Origin: Rhodothermales bacterium
Lineage (GTDB): Bacteria; Bacteroidota; Rhodothermia; Rhodothermales; JABDKH01
Direction of reading: 5' to 3'
Length of the DNA stretch: 36,353 bases
Assembly: GCA_028284545.1 (NCBI GenBank)
Contig: JANQRN010000079.1
Location: 1-36,353 of the forward strand
This document shows positions 9,342 through 18,827 of this stretch, one piece after another (within the stretch, counting starts at the first letter, position 1; every line of letters starts with the position of its first letter). A program made the position numbers and the translations under genes. Under the pieces are notes generated by a model. It worked only from the letters and a program-made list of their open reading frames with translations, searched no databases and was not told the origin of the DNA.

Positions 9342-9578
9342 CTACAGTTTGACGCCCCGCTCGCGCGCTTCGTCGAGCACGGCCTTGATGCCCTTCTTGT
9401 TAATGGTCTTCAGCGTGCTAGCTGAAACCTTCAGAGTGACCCACCGGTCCTCCTCTGGAACATAGAAGCGCTTCTTCTGAAGGTTGACCTCGAAACGGCG
9501 CTTAACCTTGTTGTGCGCGTGCGACACATGGTTGCCGCTCATCGGTCCCTTGCCGGTAATCTGATCCTTGCGTGCCAT
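9342..9578 (-). CDS. rpmB: 50S ribosomal protein bL28
   Basis: [38 protein letters not shown]. Confidence 0.95.
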   Translation of the reverse strand: MARKDQITGKGPMSGNHVSHAHNKVKRRFEVNLQKKRFYVPEEDRWVTLKVSASTLKTINKKGIKAVLDEARERGVKL

Positions 9579-9600
9579 CGATATATAGGCGATGTATAGG
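9579..9600. repeat. Tandem 11-mer repeat directly upstream of rpmB
   Basis: CGATATATAGG followed immediately by CGATGTATAGG on + strand (10/11 identical). Confidence 0.7.
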
Positions 9601-9724
9601 CTGATTTCTAGGCCGTCACGTCGGCGCGTTCCACGATCGTCTCGGGAGCGTGGTCGCGCCTGTGGAGCCGTCTACTCGCCCGTCGAATAGGCCGAGAACG
9701 GATAATATACGGCGCCCCGTCAGT

Positions 9725-10537
9725 TTATGGAAACTCGGGAAGCTCCCCGGCCTCGCCCGCCGGCACACCGGGCTTGAAGAATTCGAAAAGTGTGTCCGCG
9801 CGCAGCCCGAGACGGAGTGTCTCCAGCGGCAGGACTTCCTCGGGGCTGATATTGCCCAGATTCACGTTTGGACCCAGATTCTGGATGAACCAGACCTGCT
9901 GCCCCTTCTGCGGCGCCTCGAACATCACGCGGTCGGCACCGACCATATCCACGATTTCGTCTACCAGCCCCGACCGGATTTCGCCGTTCGGACGGAAGAT
10001 CCCCGCGGTGCCACTCTCGCGCGCCTCACAAATAACCATCGCGCTTCCAGCTGCGAGCTCAGACCGGATCTTCTGCACCCACTTGTACGGAGGCAGGATC
10101 TTCTCCTGGTCTTTCGAGCCGACCTCACTCAGGACTGTAAAGTCTCGCGAAAGCTCCTCAATTAGTTCGAGCTTCTCATCGTGCGGAAGCGTGATCGAGC
10201 CGTCAGAGACTTCAAGGTGGCGAACGCCTACGTCGTCCAGGATGCGCTTGTACACATCGAGTTGATCCCGCAAGTACATCGCCTCGAACAACGTACCCCC
10301 GAAGTACACCGGAATGCCGTAGTCACCATATATGGCAAGCTTGCGGTCGAGCGTCGGTGTAACGACAGAAGTACCCCAGCCCAGCTTGACGATGTCAACG
10401 TAGTCTGCCGCGACATCAAGGACGTCCTCAACCTGTCGAGAGGAGAGCCCCTTGTCGAGCATCATTGTCCGCCCCGTCTTGCGAGGCTTGGCCGGCCGCT
10501 CCGGCATCCCAATCAGTTCGAACCGCTTCTGTATCAT
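9725..10537 (-). CDS. comA: Phosphosulfolactate synthase (ComA-like)
   Basis: RPAKPRKTGRTMMLDKGLS, DYVDIVKLGWGTS, FGGTLFE, LEVSDGSITLP, SEVGSKD, FEAPQKGQQVWFI. Confidence 0.9.
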   Translation of the reverse strand: MIQKRFELIGMPERPAKPRKTGRTMMLDKGLSSRQVEDVLDVAADYVDIVKLGWGTSVVTPTLDRKLAIYGDYGIPVYFGGTLFEAMYLRDQLDVYKRILDDVGVRHLEVSDGSITLPHDEKLELIEELSRDFTVLSEVGSKDQEKILPPYKWVQKIRSELAAGSAMVICEARESGTAGIFRPNGEIRSGLVDEIVDMVGADRVMFEAPQKGQQVWFIQNLGPNVNLGNISPEEVLPLETLRLGLRADTLFEFFKPGVPAGEAGELPEFP

Positions 10538-10548
10538 CGCTCTTCTCG

Positions 10549-11829
10549 TTACTCGCCTTGAACTGCTGTTGCCGGCTCAACTCTGGCCGCGCGCCACGCC
10601 GGGTACACTGAGGCCGCGATACATAGCGCCACGGCCACCGCTACCACCGCGACAACATCTGCGGCGCGAAGCGCAACGGGGTACGCATCGATCAAGAATG
10701 ACTCCGCGCGTGCAAGCGGTACAAGCGAGAACTGCGCCTGCAAGAACACGAGGAGCAATCCGAGTGCGAGCCCCACCACCGTGCCGAACACGCCTATGAG
10801 AACACCTTCGTTCAAAAAGATCCGTTGAATGTCCTTCCGCGACGCGCCCATCGCGCGAAGGACCCCTATGTCGCGACGTTTCTCAATAACTACCATGGTG
10901 AGCGAACCTACGATATTGAACGCCGCGACGACAATAATGAGTAGCAAGATGGCTGAGGCCGCCCATTTTTCAAGGGTCATCACTTCGTAGAGGGATCGTT
11001 GGATGTCGTACCACGTCTGTATTCGGTAGTCCTCGGCTGCCCCTCGCGACGCCAAGAGCCGCTCCATCTTGTCCTTGACCGCTCCGGCGGCGTCCACGTC
11101 ATCCAACCGCGCCTCCACCGACGAAACCGCTCCCGTCATTCGAAACAGGCGCTGCGCCTCCTGGACATCAACAAAGACCGTGCTTTCATCAGAGACCGAC
11201 TCCGCGTCGTACAAGCCGCGCACCTCGAAGTGCTGGGGGACCGTAGCAGCGCCCCATATCTGCGAGATCATGCGTTCGAGTGTCATCGCAGATAGCAGTG
11301 CCACTCGCGAACCCTCTCCCGTCAGCTGGCCTGGCATCAATCCGAGTCGTTCGGCAAGGTCAAGGCCAATAACGACTCCCGGCCGACCGTCTCGACGCGC
11401 TAAATCGAATTCGCCGAATCGCGTCTCCAGGACGGTCTCAGACTCGCCGCCCGACCGGTCGGGGTCCAGACCGCGCACAACCACAACTTTGTTGATGTCG
11501 GCACCACTACTTCCGTGCATTAGCAGCGCCTTGCCCTCAACAAAGCTTGACGCACCAAGGACATGATCAATCGACTCCAGCTCTGCAATCAACGCGTCGG
11601 GGGACGCAATGCCCCCGCTCTCCACGCTTTCGATCTTGATATGCGGGTCCAGGGACACCAACATGTCCCGCACAAAATCAAAGAACCCGTTCATCACAGA
11701 CAGCACTACGATGAGTGCGGCAGTGCCGATTGCAACGCCCGACACCGAGATGCCCGTGATAATGCTGATCATCGAAACGCGCTTTCGGCTGACGAGGTAC
11801 CGGCGCGATATGAACCAGCGATAATCCAC
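10549..11829 (-). CDS. LolC/E-like (FtsX family) ABC transporter permease
   Basis: N-terminal FISRRYLVSRKRVSMISIITGISVSGVAIGTAALIVVLSVMNGF; C-terminal FtsX segment RRDIGVLRAMGASRKDIQRIFLNEGVLIGVFG. Confidence 0.92.
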   Translation of the reverse strand: MDYRWFISRRYLVSRKRVSMISIITGISVSGVAIGTAALIVVLSVMNGFFDFVRDMLVSLDPHIKIESVESGGIASPDALIAELESIDHVLGASSFVEGKALLMHGSSGADINKVVVVRGLDPDRSGGESETVLETRFGEFDLARRDGRPGVVIGLDLAERLGLMPGQLTGEGSRVALLSAMTLERMISQIWGAATVPQHFEVRGLYDAESVSDESTVFVDVQEAQRLFRMTGAVSSVEARLDDVDAAGAVKDKMERLLASRGAAEDYRIQTWYDIQRSLYEVMTLEKWAASAILLLIIVVAAFNIVGSLTMVVIEKRRDIGVLRAMGASRKDIQRIFLNEGVLIGVFGTVVGLALGLLLVFLQAQFSLVPLARAESFLIDAYPVALRAADVVAVVAVAVALCIAASVYPAWRAARVEPATAVQGE

Positions 11830-12647
11830 TATTTCAGCATGGATGCCGCTGAAGTGAAGTGCGCAGCGTCGAAGTCTCCCGTAAGCACCAGGTTGTCCGT
11901 CAGAATGGCAAACCCACTCGCTTGTTTTCTTGACGCCAGCCGAACGGCACCCGCTTCGCTATCCATCTCCACGTAATCCACCCACCGGTACGTACGCGGC
12001 GTGTCTGAACGCTGGAGGAGGTAGCTCCATGTACGCACGATCCCATCGCTGTCAATACCGATCCAGTAGCGATCCCCGGGAGTGAGTCCAACTCCGTCGA
12101 ACGAGAGCGTGAGAAAGCTGAGATCCTGCCCGCGCTCCTTCGCGGCGGCCGCGGAGTCAGGGTCAACGCCGCGCATCACGCCTTCGTCGAACAGTTTCAT
12201 CGGCATCGCCAGCCAGTAAACATCGTTGAGGTGGCTGCCCCACGCCCGTTCCAGCGCGGCAGCTTCATCCTCGGCAGAAAGGCGACCCCCATTGATGTAG
12301 GCCTCACCCTGGCGCGTATTTGTGTTGAAGAGGACCACCTGCACGGAGTCTGCTCCAATCGGAACCTCGAGGCGATAGTCGCCCGTTCTCCGATCCCAGA
12401 GGTGGCGTCGGCGCAGCGTTCGCTCCCCGCCGCGTTCTACTGCAAAATCAAACCGCACATACGGTACCTTTCTCCACCCCTCACGGCCGGCAGCCGTTCC
12501 AGCCAGGTGGGCAAGTGTGTCAGCGGCCGATGTGAGTACCATCGTCTCGTCGGCACCGGTATCCTCTGCGGGCACGCAACCCGTCGCGATAATTAGGCAG
12601 CATACAAGTGCCGTTAGCACCACAGTCCAACTCTTGATTCGGTTCAA
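11829..12647 (-). CDS. Hypothetical lipoprotein, possibly LolA-like
   Basis: Lipobox LIIATGC; YVRFDFAVERGG...RRHLWDRRTGDYRLE; stop overlaps the permease start by 1 bp. Confidence 0.75.
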   Translation of the reverse strand: MNRIKSWTVVLTALVCCLIIATGCVPAEDTGADETMVLTSAADTLAHLAGTAAGREGWRKVPYVRFDFAVERGGERTLRRRHLWDRRTGDYRLEVPIGADSVQVVLFNTNTRQGEAYINGGRLSAEDEAAALERAWGSHLNDVYWLAMPMKLFDEGVMRGVDPDSAAAAKERGQDLSFLTLSFDGVGLTPGDRYWIGIDSDGIVRTWSYLLQRSDTPRTYRWVDYVEMDSEAGAVRLASRKQASGFAILTDNLVLTGDFDAAHFTSAASMLK

Positions 12648-12714
12648 CTATTTCCCTCGTTTGTTCTTGCGCCGCGCTGAAGATACCGCCCACAGGCTGA
12701 ACCCGTTCAGGGCG

Positions 12715-13437
12715 ATGGCGCTCGCAGTCTGTCTGATCGGGTCCGTTCTGGCGCCCAGGACCTGCGAAGGTCGTCAGGCTGAGCCCACGACGGACCGCGA
12801 CCGGCGCGTGATGACCGGATTCAAGCTCTCGATGACGAACTCGGGCCTCGGTCTTGGCGGTTACGCACGCGACTCGTTATCGGCGCACCTGGCCGGTCTC
12901 ATTGAGATTTCGGCAGAAGCGGGCAAAGACGAGCGAGAGGTCGCGTTCTTCAACAGATTCGGACAGCGGTCGGTCCCTGGCAAGGCAAACTACCTCTTCG
13001 TCGTCCCGGTGCGACTCGGATTGCAGCGAAGGCTCTTCAAAGACCAGATCGAGGACAACTTTCGTCCCTTCATACAGGTTGCCGTCGGGCCAACTCTCGC
13101 ATGGGAGTATCCGTACTTCTTTGACTGCAACGGGGACAATACGTTCGAGGCGCAGGCCGACTGCAACGGCGATGGCTTCGTCGGTCCCACAGAGGGCGAT
13201 GAGCGACTGAGCGTCTACCGCGCGCTTGGTCGGGGACGACTGCTCGGGGGGGTTGGCGCCTCATTCAGCATCGGCTCATATTTCGGCCGAGGCGATCGAG
13301 GCGCACGTGGATTCCGCGTCGGCTACAGCCTCAATTACTATCCAACCGGCGCGAGACTTCTCGAATCACAGCTCGACAACCCTCGGCGCTACTTCGGTAC
13401 ACCGCACGTCGTTGTCTACTTCGGACGACTATTGTGA
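12715..13437 (+). CDS. Outer-membrane beta-barrel-like protein with EF-hand-like insertion
   Basis: Signal-like MALAVCLIGSVLAPRTCEGRQAEP; alternating strand pattern; DCNGDNTFEAQADCNGDGFVGPTEGDE. ORF-track start 12517 is probably too far upstream. Confidence 0.65.
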   Translation: MALAVCLIGSVLAPRTCEGRQAEPTTDRDRRVMTGFKLSMTNSGLGLGGYARDSLSAHLAGLIEISAEAGKDEREVAFFNRFGQRSVPGKANYLFVVPVRLGLQRRLFKDQIEDNFRPFIQVAVGPTLAWEYPYFFDCNGDNTFEAQADCNGDGFVGPTEGDERLSVYRALGRGRLLGGVGASFSIGSYFGRGDRGARGFRVGYSLNYYPTGARLLESQLDNPRRYFGTPHVVVYFGRLL

Positions 13438-13466
13438 CGCCGAGGTCAATGCGTGCGTGCGCCCAA

Positions 13467-14564
13467 TTACACGTTGAAACGAAACAAGAGCACGTCGCCG
13501 TCTTTGACCTCGTACTGCTTGCCTTCTGAGCGCATCACCCCCGCTTCACGGGCAGCTGCCTCAGAGCCGTGCGTCTCGTAGTCGGCGAATGCGATCGTCT
13601 CGGCCCGGATGAAGCCACGCTCGAAGTCGGTGTGTATGACCGCCGCGGCTTGCGGAGCCAACGTGCCGCTCTTGATCGTCCATGCCCGCGCCTCCTTCGG
13701 CCCGGCCGTGAAATAGGTAATCAGGCCGAGGAGTTCGTATGCCGCCTGAACCAGGCGATCGAGGCCGGAAGACGTCACCCCAACATCCGCCAGAAATAGT
13801 CGCCGTTCGTCTTCGTCAAGCTCGGTGAGCTGCGCCTCCAGCTCGGCGGAGACGACTACAACTCCCGCACCTTCAGCAGATGCCCGGCGGCGCACTGTCT
13901 CCACGTACTCGTTGCCCTCCGCGAGGTCAGCCTCCGAGACATTTGCCGCGTACAGTACCGGCTTCGCTGTCAGCAGCGACAGCTCGCGCATCCAGTCTGC
14001 CTCCTCCGGTGCGGTGTCTATCTGCCTTGCGGGCAGCATGTTGTCACTGACCGACTGCAAGACGCGCTCGCAGAACGCCAGCTCCTCCCTGGTTCGTTTG
14101 TCACCGCTCTTGGCCTGACGACCAAGTCGGTCGATTCTACGCTCAAGCGTTTCAATGTCCTTGAGGAGGAGTTCGGTGTTGATTACGTCGATGTCATTAT
14201 CCGGGGCGACCTTTCCAGCAACATGAACGACGTTTTCATCTTCGAAGCACCGCACGACGTGGATGATCGCGTCCGTCTCACGAATGTGTGCGAGAAACTG
14301 GTTGCCGAGTCCCTCTCCTTTCGAGGCGCCCGCCACGAGTCCGGCGATGTCGACAAATTCGATCGTCGCAGGCACAGCGTCTGCGGACTTGGCCAGGAGC
14401 GCAAGGCGCTTCAGGCGCGCGTCTGGGACAGAGACGACTCCAACGTTGGGATCAATCGTACAGAACGGATAGTTTGCCGACTCCGCGCCGGCCTGGCTCA
14501 GCGCGTTAAAGAGCGTTGACTTTCCGACGTTGGGCAGGCCCACTATTCCACAGCGAAGCGACAT
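13467..14564 (-). CDS. ychF: Redox-regulated ATPase YchF / Obg-like
   Basis: MSLRCGIVGLPNVGKSTLFNALSQAGAESANYPFCTIDPNVGVV; TGS domain FTAGPKEARAWTIKSGTLAPQAAAVIHTDFERGFIRAE. Confidence 0.97.
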   Translation of the reverse strand: MSLRCGIVGLPNVGKSTLFNALSQAGAESANYPFCTIDPNVGVVSVPDARLKRLALLAKSADAVPATIEFVDIAGLVAGASKGEGLGNQFLAHIRETDAIIHVVRCFEDENVVHVAGKVAPDNDIDVINTELLLKDIETLERRIDRLGRQAKSGDKRTREELAFCERVLQSVSDNMLPARQIDTAPEEADWMRELSLLTAKPVLYAANVSEADLAEGNEYVETVRRRASAEGAGVVVVSAELEAQLTELDEDERRLFLADVGVTSSGLDRLVQAAYELLGLITYFTAGPKEARAWTIKSGTLAPQAAAVIHTDFERGFIRAETIAFADYETHGSEAAAREAGVMRSEGKQYEVKDGDVLLFRFNV

Positions 14565-14611
14565 CCGGTCTCAGTTTTTTTGGGGCTGGAAGCTACGATT
14601 TCTTATTCACA

Positions 14612-15151
14612 ATGGGCCTGGCAAGACCGTCCGTCTTTGCGATACCTGCCCCCACAGTTGTGTTCACAGCTGTCCTCGCGGCTGTTCTCACAGTCGGCAC
14701 GGCCGGGGCGCAAGACGACGGCCGGGGCTATCTCGTTCCCGACGCGAACAACGTGCTGGTCGCAATCGCGGCAGGGCCGGGAGTGGGGGTCGAGGCCAGC
14801 TACGTTGCACCCGGTCGCATGTACACCCGCGAGGCGACCCTGCTCGCAGACATCTCGCGATTTGACTCGGCCGGCAGCAGCCAGGTAGCTGTTACCATTG
14901 GCGGCTCCTGGCGGATAGTGGGGTCCCTGGAGACGCTCGGTATGGCGCGCCCGCGGCGCTTTGATGTTCACCTCGGAGTGCGAGTCGGTCCCGGCCTACT
15001 ATTCAGGTTCAACGAAGAACGCGCAGACCGCAATCAGCGATTCAATCTGGTGTTCGAACCGTTTATCCGCTACACGCTACGGGGAAGGCGCCTCCTCTTC
15101 GCGGAGGCCGGACTTTCCCGACCAAAACTGCGGATTGGCATCAAGCTCTAG
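14612..15151 (+). CDS. Hypothetical exported beta-rich protein
   Basis: Signal-like MGLARPSVFAIPAPTVVFTAVLAAVLTVGTAGAQ; alternating hydrophobic strands. Confidence 0.6.
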   Translation: MGLARPSVFAIPAPTVVFTAVLAAVLTVGTAGAQDDGRGYLVPDANNVLVAIAAGPGVGVEASYVAPGRMYTREATLLADISRFDSAGSSQVAVTIGGSWRIVGSLETLGMARPRRFDVHLGVRVGPGLLFRFNEERADRNQRFNLVFEPFIRYTLRGRRLLFAEAGLSRPKLRIGIKL

Positions 15152-15165
15152 GCACAGCTCGGGCG

Positions 15166-15822
15166 CTAGTCGCTGTACGGAATCGAAACGAATTCCCGGT
15201 CCGGCAAGCGAACGGCGGTCAGGAGGCCACGACCGGGGTGCATGAAGTAGACGCAGCCGGTATCGATGTTGATGAGCAGCGGGTCGTTCACGGGCGCCTC
15301 AACGGGCGTGTGTCCGCATACAATCGGCTTTTCCCACGCCAGCCGGCGTGCCCGAAGGTGGCTTCGTTCCCAGAGAAAGACTTCCTCGTCCGCCGCTGCT
15401 ACGTTCTCGGCAATCGTGAGACGCGGATCCGCGCCGGCGTGAACGAAAAAGAAATCGGGAGTGTCATAGAACAGCTTGGTCTCGCGGATGAACTCGATGT
15501 GCGTCATCGGTATCGCAAGCTTCCTTTCTTCGTCGAGATAGCTGTTCAACGTCATCACGCCACCGTTCATTGCCCACGCGTCGTACTCACCGTGGTCTAT
15601 GTAGGCGAGCATGAGTTGCTCGTGGTTGCCTCGCAGGAAAACGCAGTCAACCTCATCCTTCAGCGATATGAGCCGGTCAATAACGCCACGCGAGCACGGG
15701 CCGCGATCAACATAGTCGCCAACAAATACCAGCGTGTCGTCGTCACCAGGATCAAGCTCTTCGAGCAGCGCATTGAGTGTCTCGCAGCAGCCGTGAATGT
15801 CCCCAATCGCGATCAGTCCCAT
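15166..15822 (-). CDS. Metallophosphoesterase, Ser/Thr protein phosphatase type
   Basis: GDIHGC, GDYVDRG, RGNHE motifs; VCGHTPVE. Confidence 0.92.
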   Translation of the reverse strand: MGLIAIGDIHGCCETLNALLEELDPGDDDTLVFVGDYVDRGPCSRGVIDRLISLKDEVDCVFLRGNHEQLMLAYIDHGEYDAWAMNGGVMTLNSYLDEERKLAIPMTHIEFIRETKLFYDTPDFFFVHAGADPRLTIAENVAAADEEVFLWERSHLRARRLAWEKPIVCGHTPVEAPVNDPLLINIDTGCVYFMHPGRGLLTAVRLPDREFVSIPYSD

Positions 15823-15834
15823 CAGCTCCGGTTC

Positions 15835-16332
15835 CTATTGGTGGTTGGTTTTCCGGGTGGGTGATTTGTTCTCCAGCTGGTCCATGCCGACCAATCCGCG
15901 ACCGCTCTTACGCAGTTTGCCCGCATCAGCCATCTCAGCTACGACAGCATCGAGTATTCCGTTAACGAACTTTCCACTCTTTGCAGTGCTGTACTTCTTC
16001 GCGATGTCTATCGCCTCGTTGATAGACACTTTCGGGGGAATGTCCTCAAAGGCAGCAATCTCGCAGATCGCCATTCTTAAGATCAAGCGATCCAAAAGGG
16101 CTATCCGAGAGAGCTCCCAGTTGCGCGTGTGACGTCGGATCGTCTCCTCAGTGTCGCTGCGACGGTCGAGCGTTCGCAAAAACAGCGACTCCGCAAAACG
16201 AAAGGTTGTTTCGTCGTCTCCGCACTCTGATCGGATAAGCGTATTAATAATCGTGTCAGCGTCACCGCCGCCCAACTCAAACGCGTATAGCGCCTGCATC
16301 ACACTGACTCGGGCGTTTCGCCTGCTACTCAT
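15835..16332 (-). CDS. nusB: Transcription antitermination factor NusB
   Basis: MSSRRNARVSVMQALYAFELGG; ALLDRLILRMAICEI; PPKVSINEAIDIAKKYSTAKSGKFVNGILDAV. Confidence 0.95.
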   Translation of the reverse strand: MSSRRNARVSVMQALYAFELGGGDADTIINTLIRSECGDDETTFRFAESLFLRTLDRRSDTEETIRRHTRNWELSRIALLDRLILRMAICEIAAFEDIPPKVSINEAIDIAKKYSTAKSGKFVNGILDAVVAEMADAGKLRKSGRGLVGMDQLENKSPTRKTNHQ

Positions 16333-16466
16333 CCGCTCGCTCTCTCAAAGAACTCTTGAAGCCGCGCAAAATAGCCCAGCCTAACCCGATAAAACACCCT
16401 TGGGTGTCAAATCCGGAATGAATAATCCCGTCCTGAGCGTTATGCGCGCTGGTTGGGCCGGCCCAG

Positions 16467-18827
16467 TTGGGCATGGACGTGCTGTCTCGACCCGCAACCG
16501 CCGCCGCCGCGGCACTCGCATCTGGGATCGCCATTCGGGCGGTCGCCCAGCTTTCGTTCACATTCACAACGGCCATCCTCGGCGGGGCCGTCCTGGCGCT
16601 CGCGTTCGCACTACTGATGCGTTCGAATCAGCGGATTTCCAGCTTGGCCGCGGCAATCTGCCTGCTATTCGCTCTGGGTTTCATTCGGGCATCAGAGCGA
16701 TTTGAGGCTGCGGCAAAGCTGAGCGCCTACGCGGCCACCGCGACGTCGCTCCACGGCATCGCAAGAGACGTTTCTGTCAGCGATTTCGGAGCGCGGTTCC
16801 TGCTCGCATCTCCCCAGGGGAATATCCAGATTACCCTGCGTGGAAGGGCTGCCGCCGTGCATGGCAACGTGCTGCGCGATGGCATGAGGGCCACTTTCGT
16901 GGGACCAGTCGAGACCGTCGTTCGAAAGCGTAATCCAGGAGACTTCGACTATGAACGCTTTCTCTTTTCCAGGTCCGTCTGGGGGGCAGCAACACTCCGC
17001 GATCCCAACCGGTTGCGAGTGTTCGAAGCCGACCCCTCGCTGATCCGGCGAGGCATTGGGCGCGCACAACGGTACGTCGCTGATGTCGTTAGGCGACGCG
17101 CAGCAACAGAAGTTCACCCGGTTATCCACGCCCTGCTCCTGGGCGACAGAAGTTACCTGGACGACGAACTCCAACGCACGCTCTCGCGCACGGGGCTGAT
17201 GCACCTACTCGCAGTCTCAGGTCTGCACGTCGTGCTGGTGGGCCTGACCATTCATCGCATCTTATTCAGCATGCTTGTCCGGATGCGCATACCCTGGCGC
17301 GCGATGGAGGCTGTTCGCACCCCGACGACAGTACTACTGCTCGTCGCATACGCGGCTCTTACCGGTAACTCGCCATCCGTTGTGCGAGCCGTACTCATGG
17401 CCACCCTGATTATCTCAGGATCAGCTCTCAGGCGGCGTGCCGACACACTCAACTCGCTTGGCGTAGCTGCATTTCTCCTCCTGCTGGCACGACCTGAGCG
17501 ACTCTTTTCGGTAGGCTTTCAACTCAGCTTCTGCGCGGTAGGGGCGATCGTATCCCTTGGGCCCTCAATTGCACAGACACTCGCGCGCCGAGAACCCGCC
17601 GGCTTCTTTTCGCGCAGCCTCGCAACGTCCATCGCCGCAACCGCTGGGACAGCACCCGTTCTCCTGGTGACGTTTGGCTACGTCCCCCTTGCCGGCATAA
17701 TCCTGAACATTGCTGCAATCCCGCTTGCATCACTCACGCTGGCAGCAGGTTTCTTGATGGCTATCGTCGACGTTGCCGCACCGGACCTCGCTATACTTCT
17801 TCAGCTGACCGTATCACATTCCGCTGAGTTGCTCCTGTCAGTCGCCAAGTTCGCAGACACTTACCTGGACGCAACGGTGGTGACGTTCCCAACCAACACG
17901 AGTGCGCGCATACTGTTGGCTGCTTCCGTAACAATCATCACCGCACACTTGGCGCAACTCTCAGCTCGATGGAGACTCACCGTTTTCTGTATGCTGGCAA
18001 TCGTTACTTCGCTCCACCTACACTCTGCTCGCGCGGGCAACCAGCCGCTCGATATTGTCTTTCTCGACGTTGGGCAGGGAGATGCGGCCGTAATTCGGAC
18101 TCCCGATGCACACTTCATCGTCGTAGATACCGGTCCGCCTGGCCGAACGATGACCGCGGCAGAGCGCACGGTAATCCCTCAGCTCCGACTGATGCGCGCG
18201 AAGGCTATCGATTTGCTACTCGTGACGCACGCGCATGCCGATCACGATGGTGGCGTCAAAGACCTGGTCAGCGCCTTTGAAACAAAGAACTTTTTTTCAA
18301 GTGCCGAGGATCAGCGATACGCGCCGGCCAGCCACAGGCCACTGTTCGCCGGGCAGACACTGCGGGTGGGTAAACATGTTACGCTTTCAGTTTTAAATCC
18401 GTCGAGACAGCCGTCTGCGCTGAGCGGAGCGGTGAGGTCTGTCAATAACAATTCGATCGCGGTAAGGCTCGACTTCGGCAATTCCTGCGCACTACTCACG
18501 GGCGATATCGAGCAAGAAGCTGAAGCAGAAATCCTGTCTTCGTCGCAGAATCTCCAATGCGATATCGTGAAGGTCGCCCATCATGGATCTCGCACAAGCA
18601 GTTCCTGGGCCTTTTGGAAAGCCACGAACCACCCAGACACGAACAAAGACCAGGACTTCGCGATCATCAGCGTCGGCCGGAACAACCGCTTTGGCCTGCC
18701 AGATGAGGAGATTGTAGATAGATGGCGGCGTACACGAACGGTTTTCCAGACCATCGAGGGCGCCGTGTGGCTCAAGTCTGACGGTGAGCACATATACTTG
18801 CACGAATGGCGCAAGGACGCGAGATAG
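16467..18827 (+). CDS. comEC: ComEC/Rec2-family DNA internalization protein
   Basis: LLLGDRSYLDDELQRTLSRTGLMHLLAVSGLHVVLVG; metallo-beta-lactamase-like C-terminus LDVGQGDAAVI, HAHADHDGG, KVAHHGSRTSS. TTG at 16467 or ATG at 16473. Confidence 0.93.
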   Translation: MGMDVLSRPATAAAAALASGIAIRAVAQLSFTFTTAILGGAVLALAFALLMRSNQRISSLAAAICLLFALGFIRASERFEAAAKLSAYAATATSLHGIARDVSVSDFGARFLLASPQGNIQITLRGRAAAVHGNVLRDGMRATFVGPVETVVRKRNPGDFDYERFLFSRSVWGAATLRDPNRLRVFEADPSLIRRGIGRAQRYVADVVRRRAATEVHPVIHALLLGDRSYLDDELQRTLSRTGLMHLLAVSGLHVVLVGLTIHRILFSMLVRMRIPWRAMEAVRTPTTVLLLVAYAALTGNSPSVVRAVLMATLIISGSALRRRADTLNSLGVAAFLLLLARPERLFSVGFQLSFCAVGAIVSLGPSIAQTLARREPAGFFSRSLATSIAATAGTAPVLLVTFGYVPLAGIILNIAAIPLASLTLAAGFLMAIVDVAAPDLAILLQLTVSHSAELLLSVAKFADTYLDATVVTFPTNTSARILLAASVTIITAHLAQLSARWRLTVFCMLAIVTSLHLHSARAGNQPLDIVFLDVGQGDAAVIRTPDAHFIVVDTGPPGRTMTAAERTVIPQLRLMRAKAIDLLLVTHAHADHDGGVKDLVSAFETKNFFSSAEDQRYAPASHRPLFAGQTLRVGKHVTLSVLNPSRQPSALSGAVRSVNNNSIAVRLDFGNSCALLTGDIEQEAEAEILSSSQNLQCDIVKVAHHGSRTSSSWAFWKATNHPDTNKDQDFAIISVGRNNRFGLPDEEIVDRWRRTRTVFQTIEGAVWLKSDGEHIYLHEWRKDAR

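Noticed and set aside
17122-17130. DnaA-box-like TTATCCACG in comEC
   Set aside because: Single 8/9 match inside coding sequence with no cluster; expected by chance.
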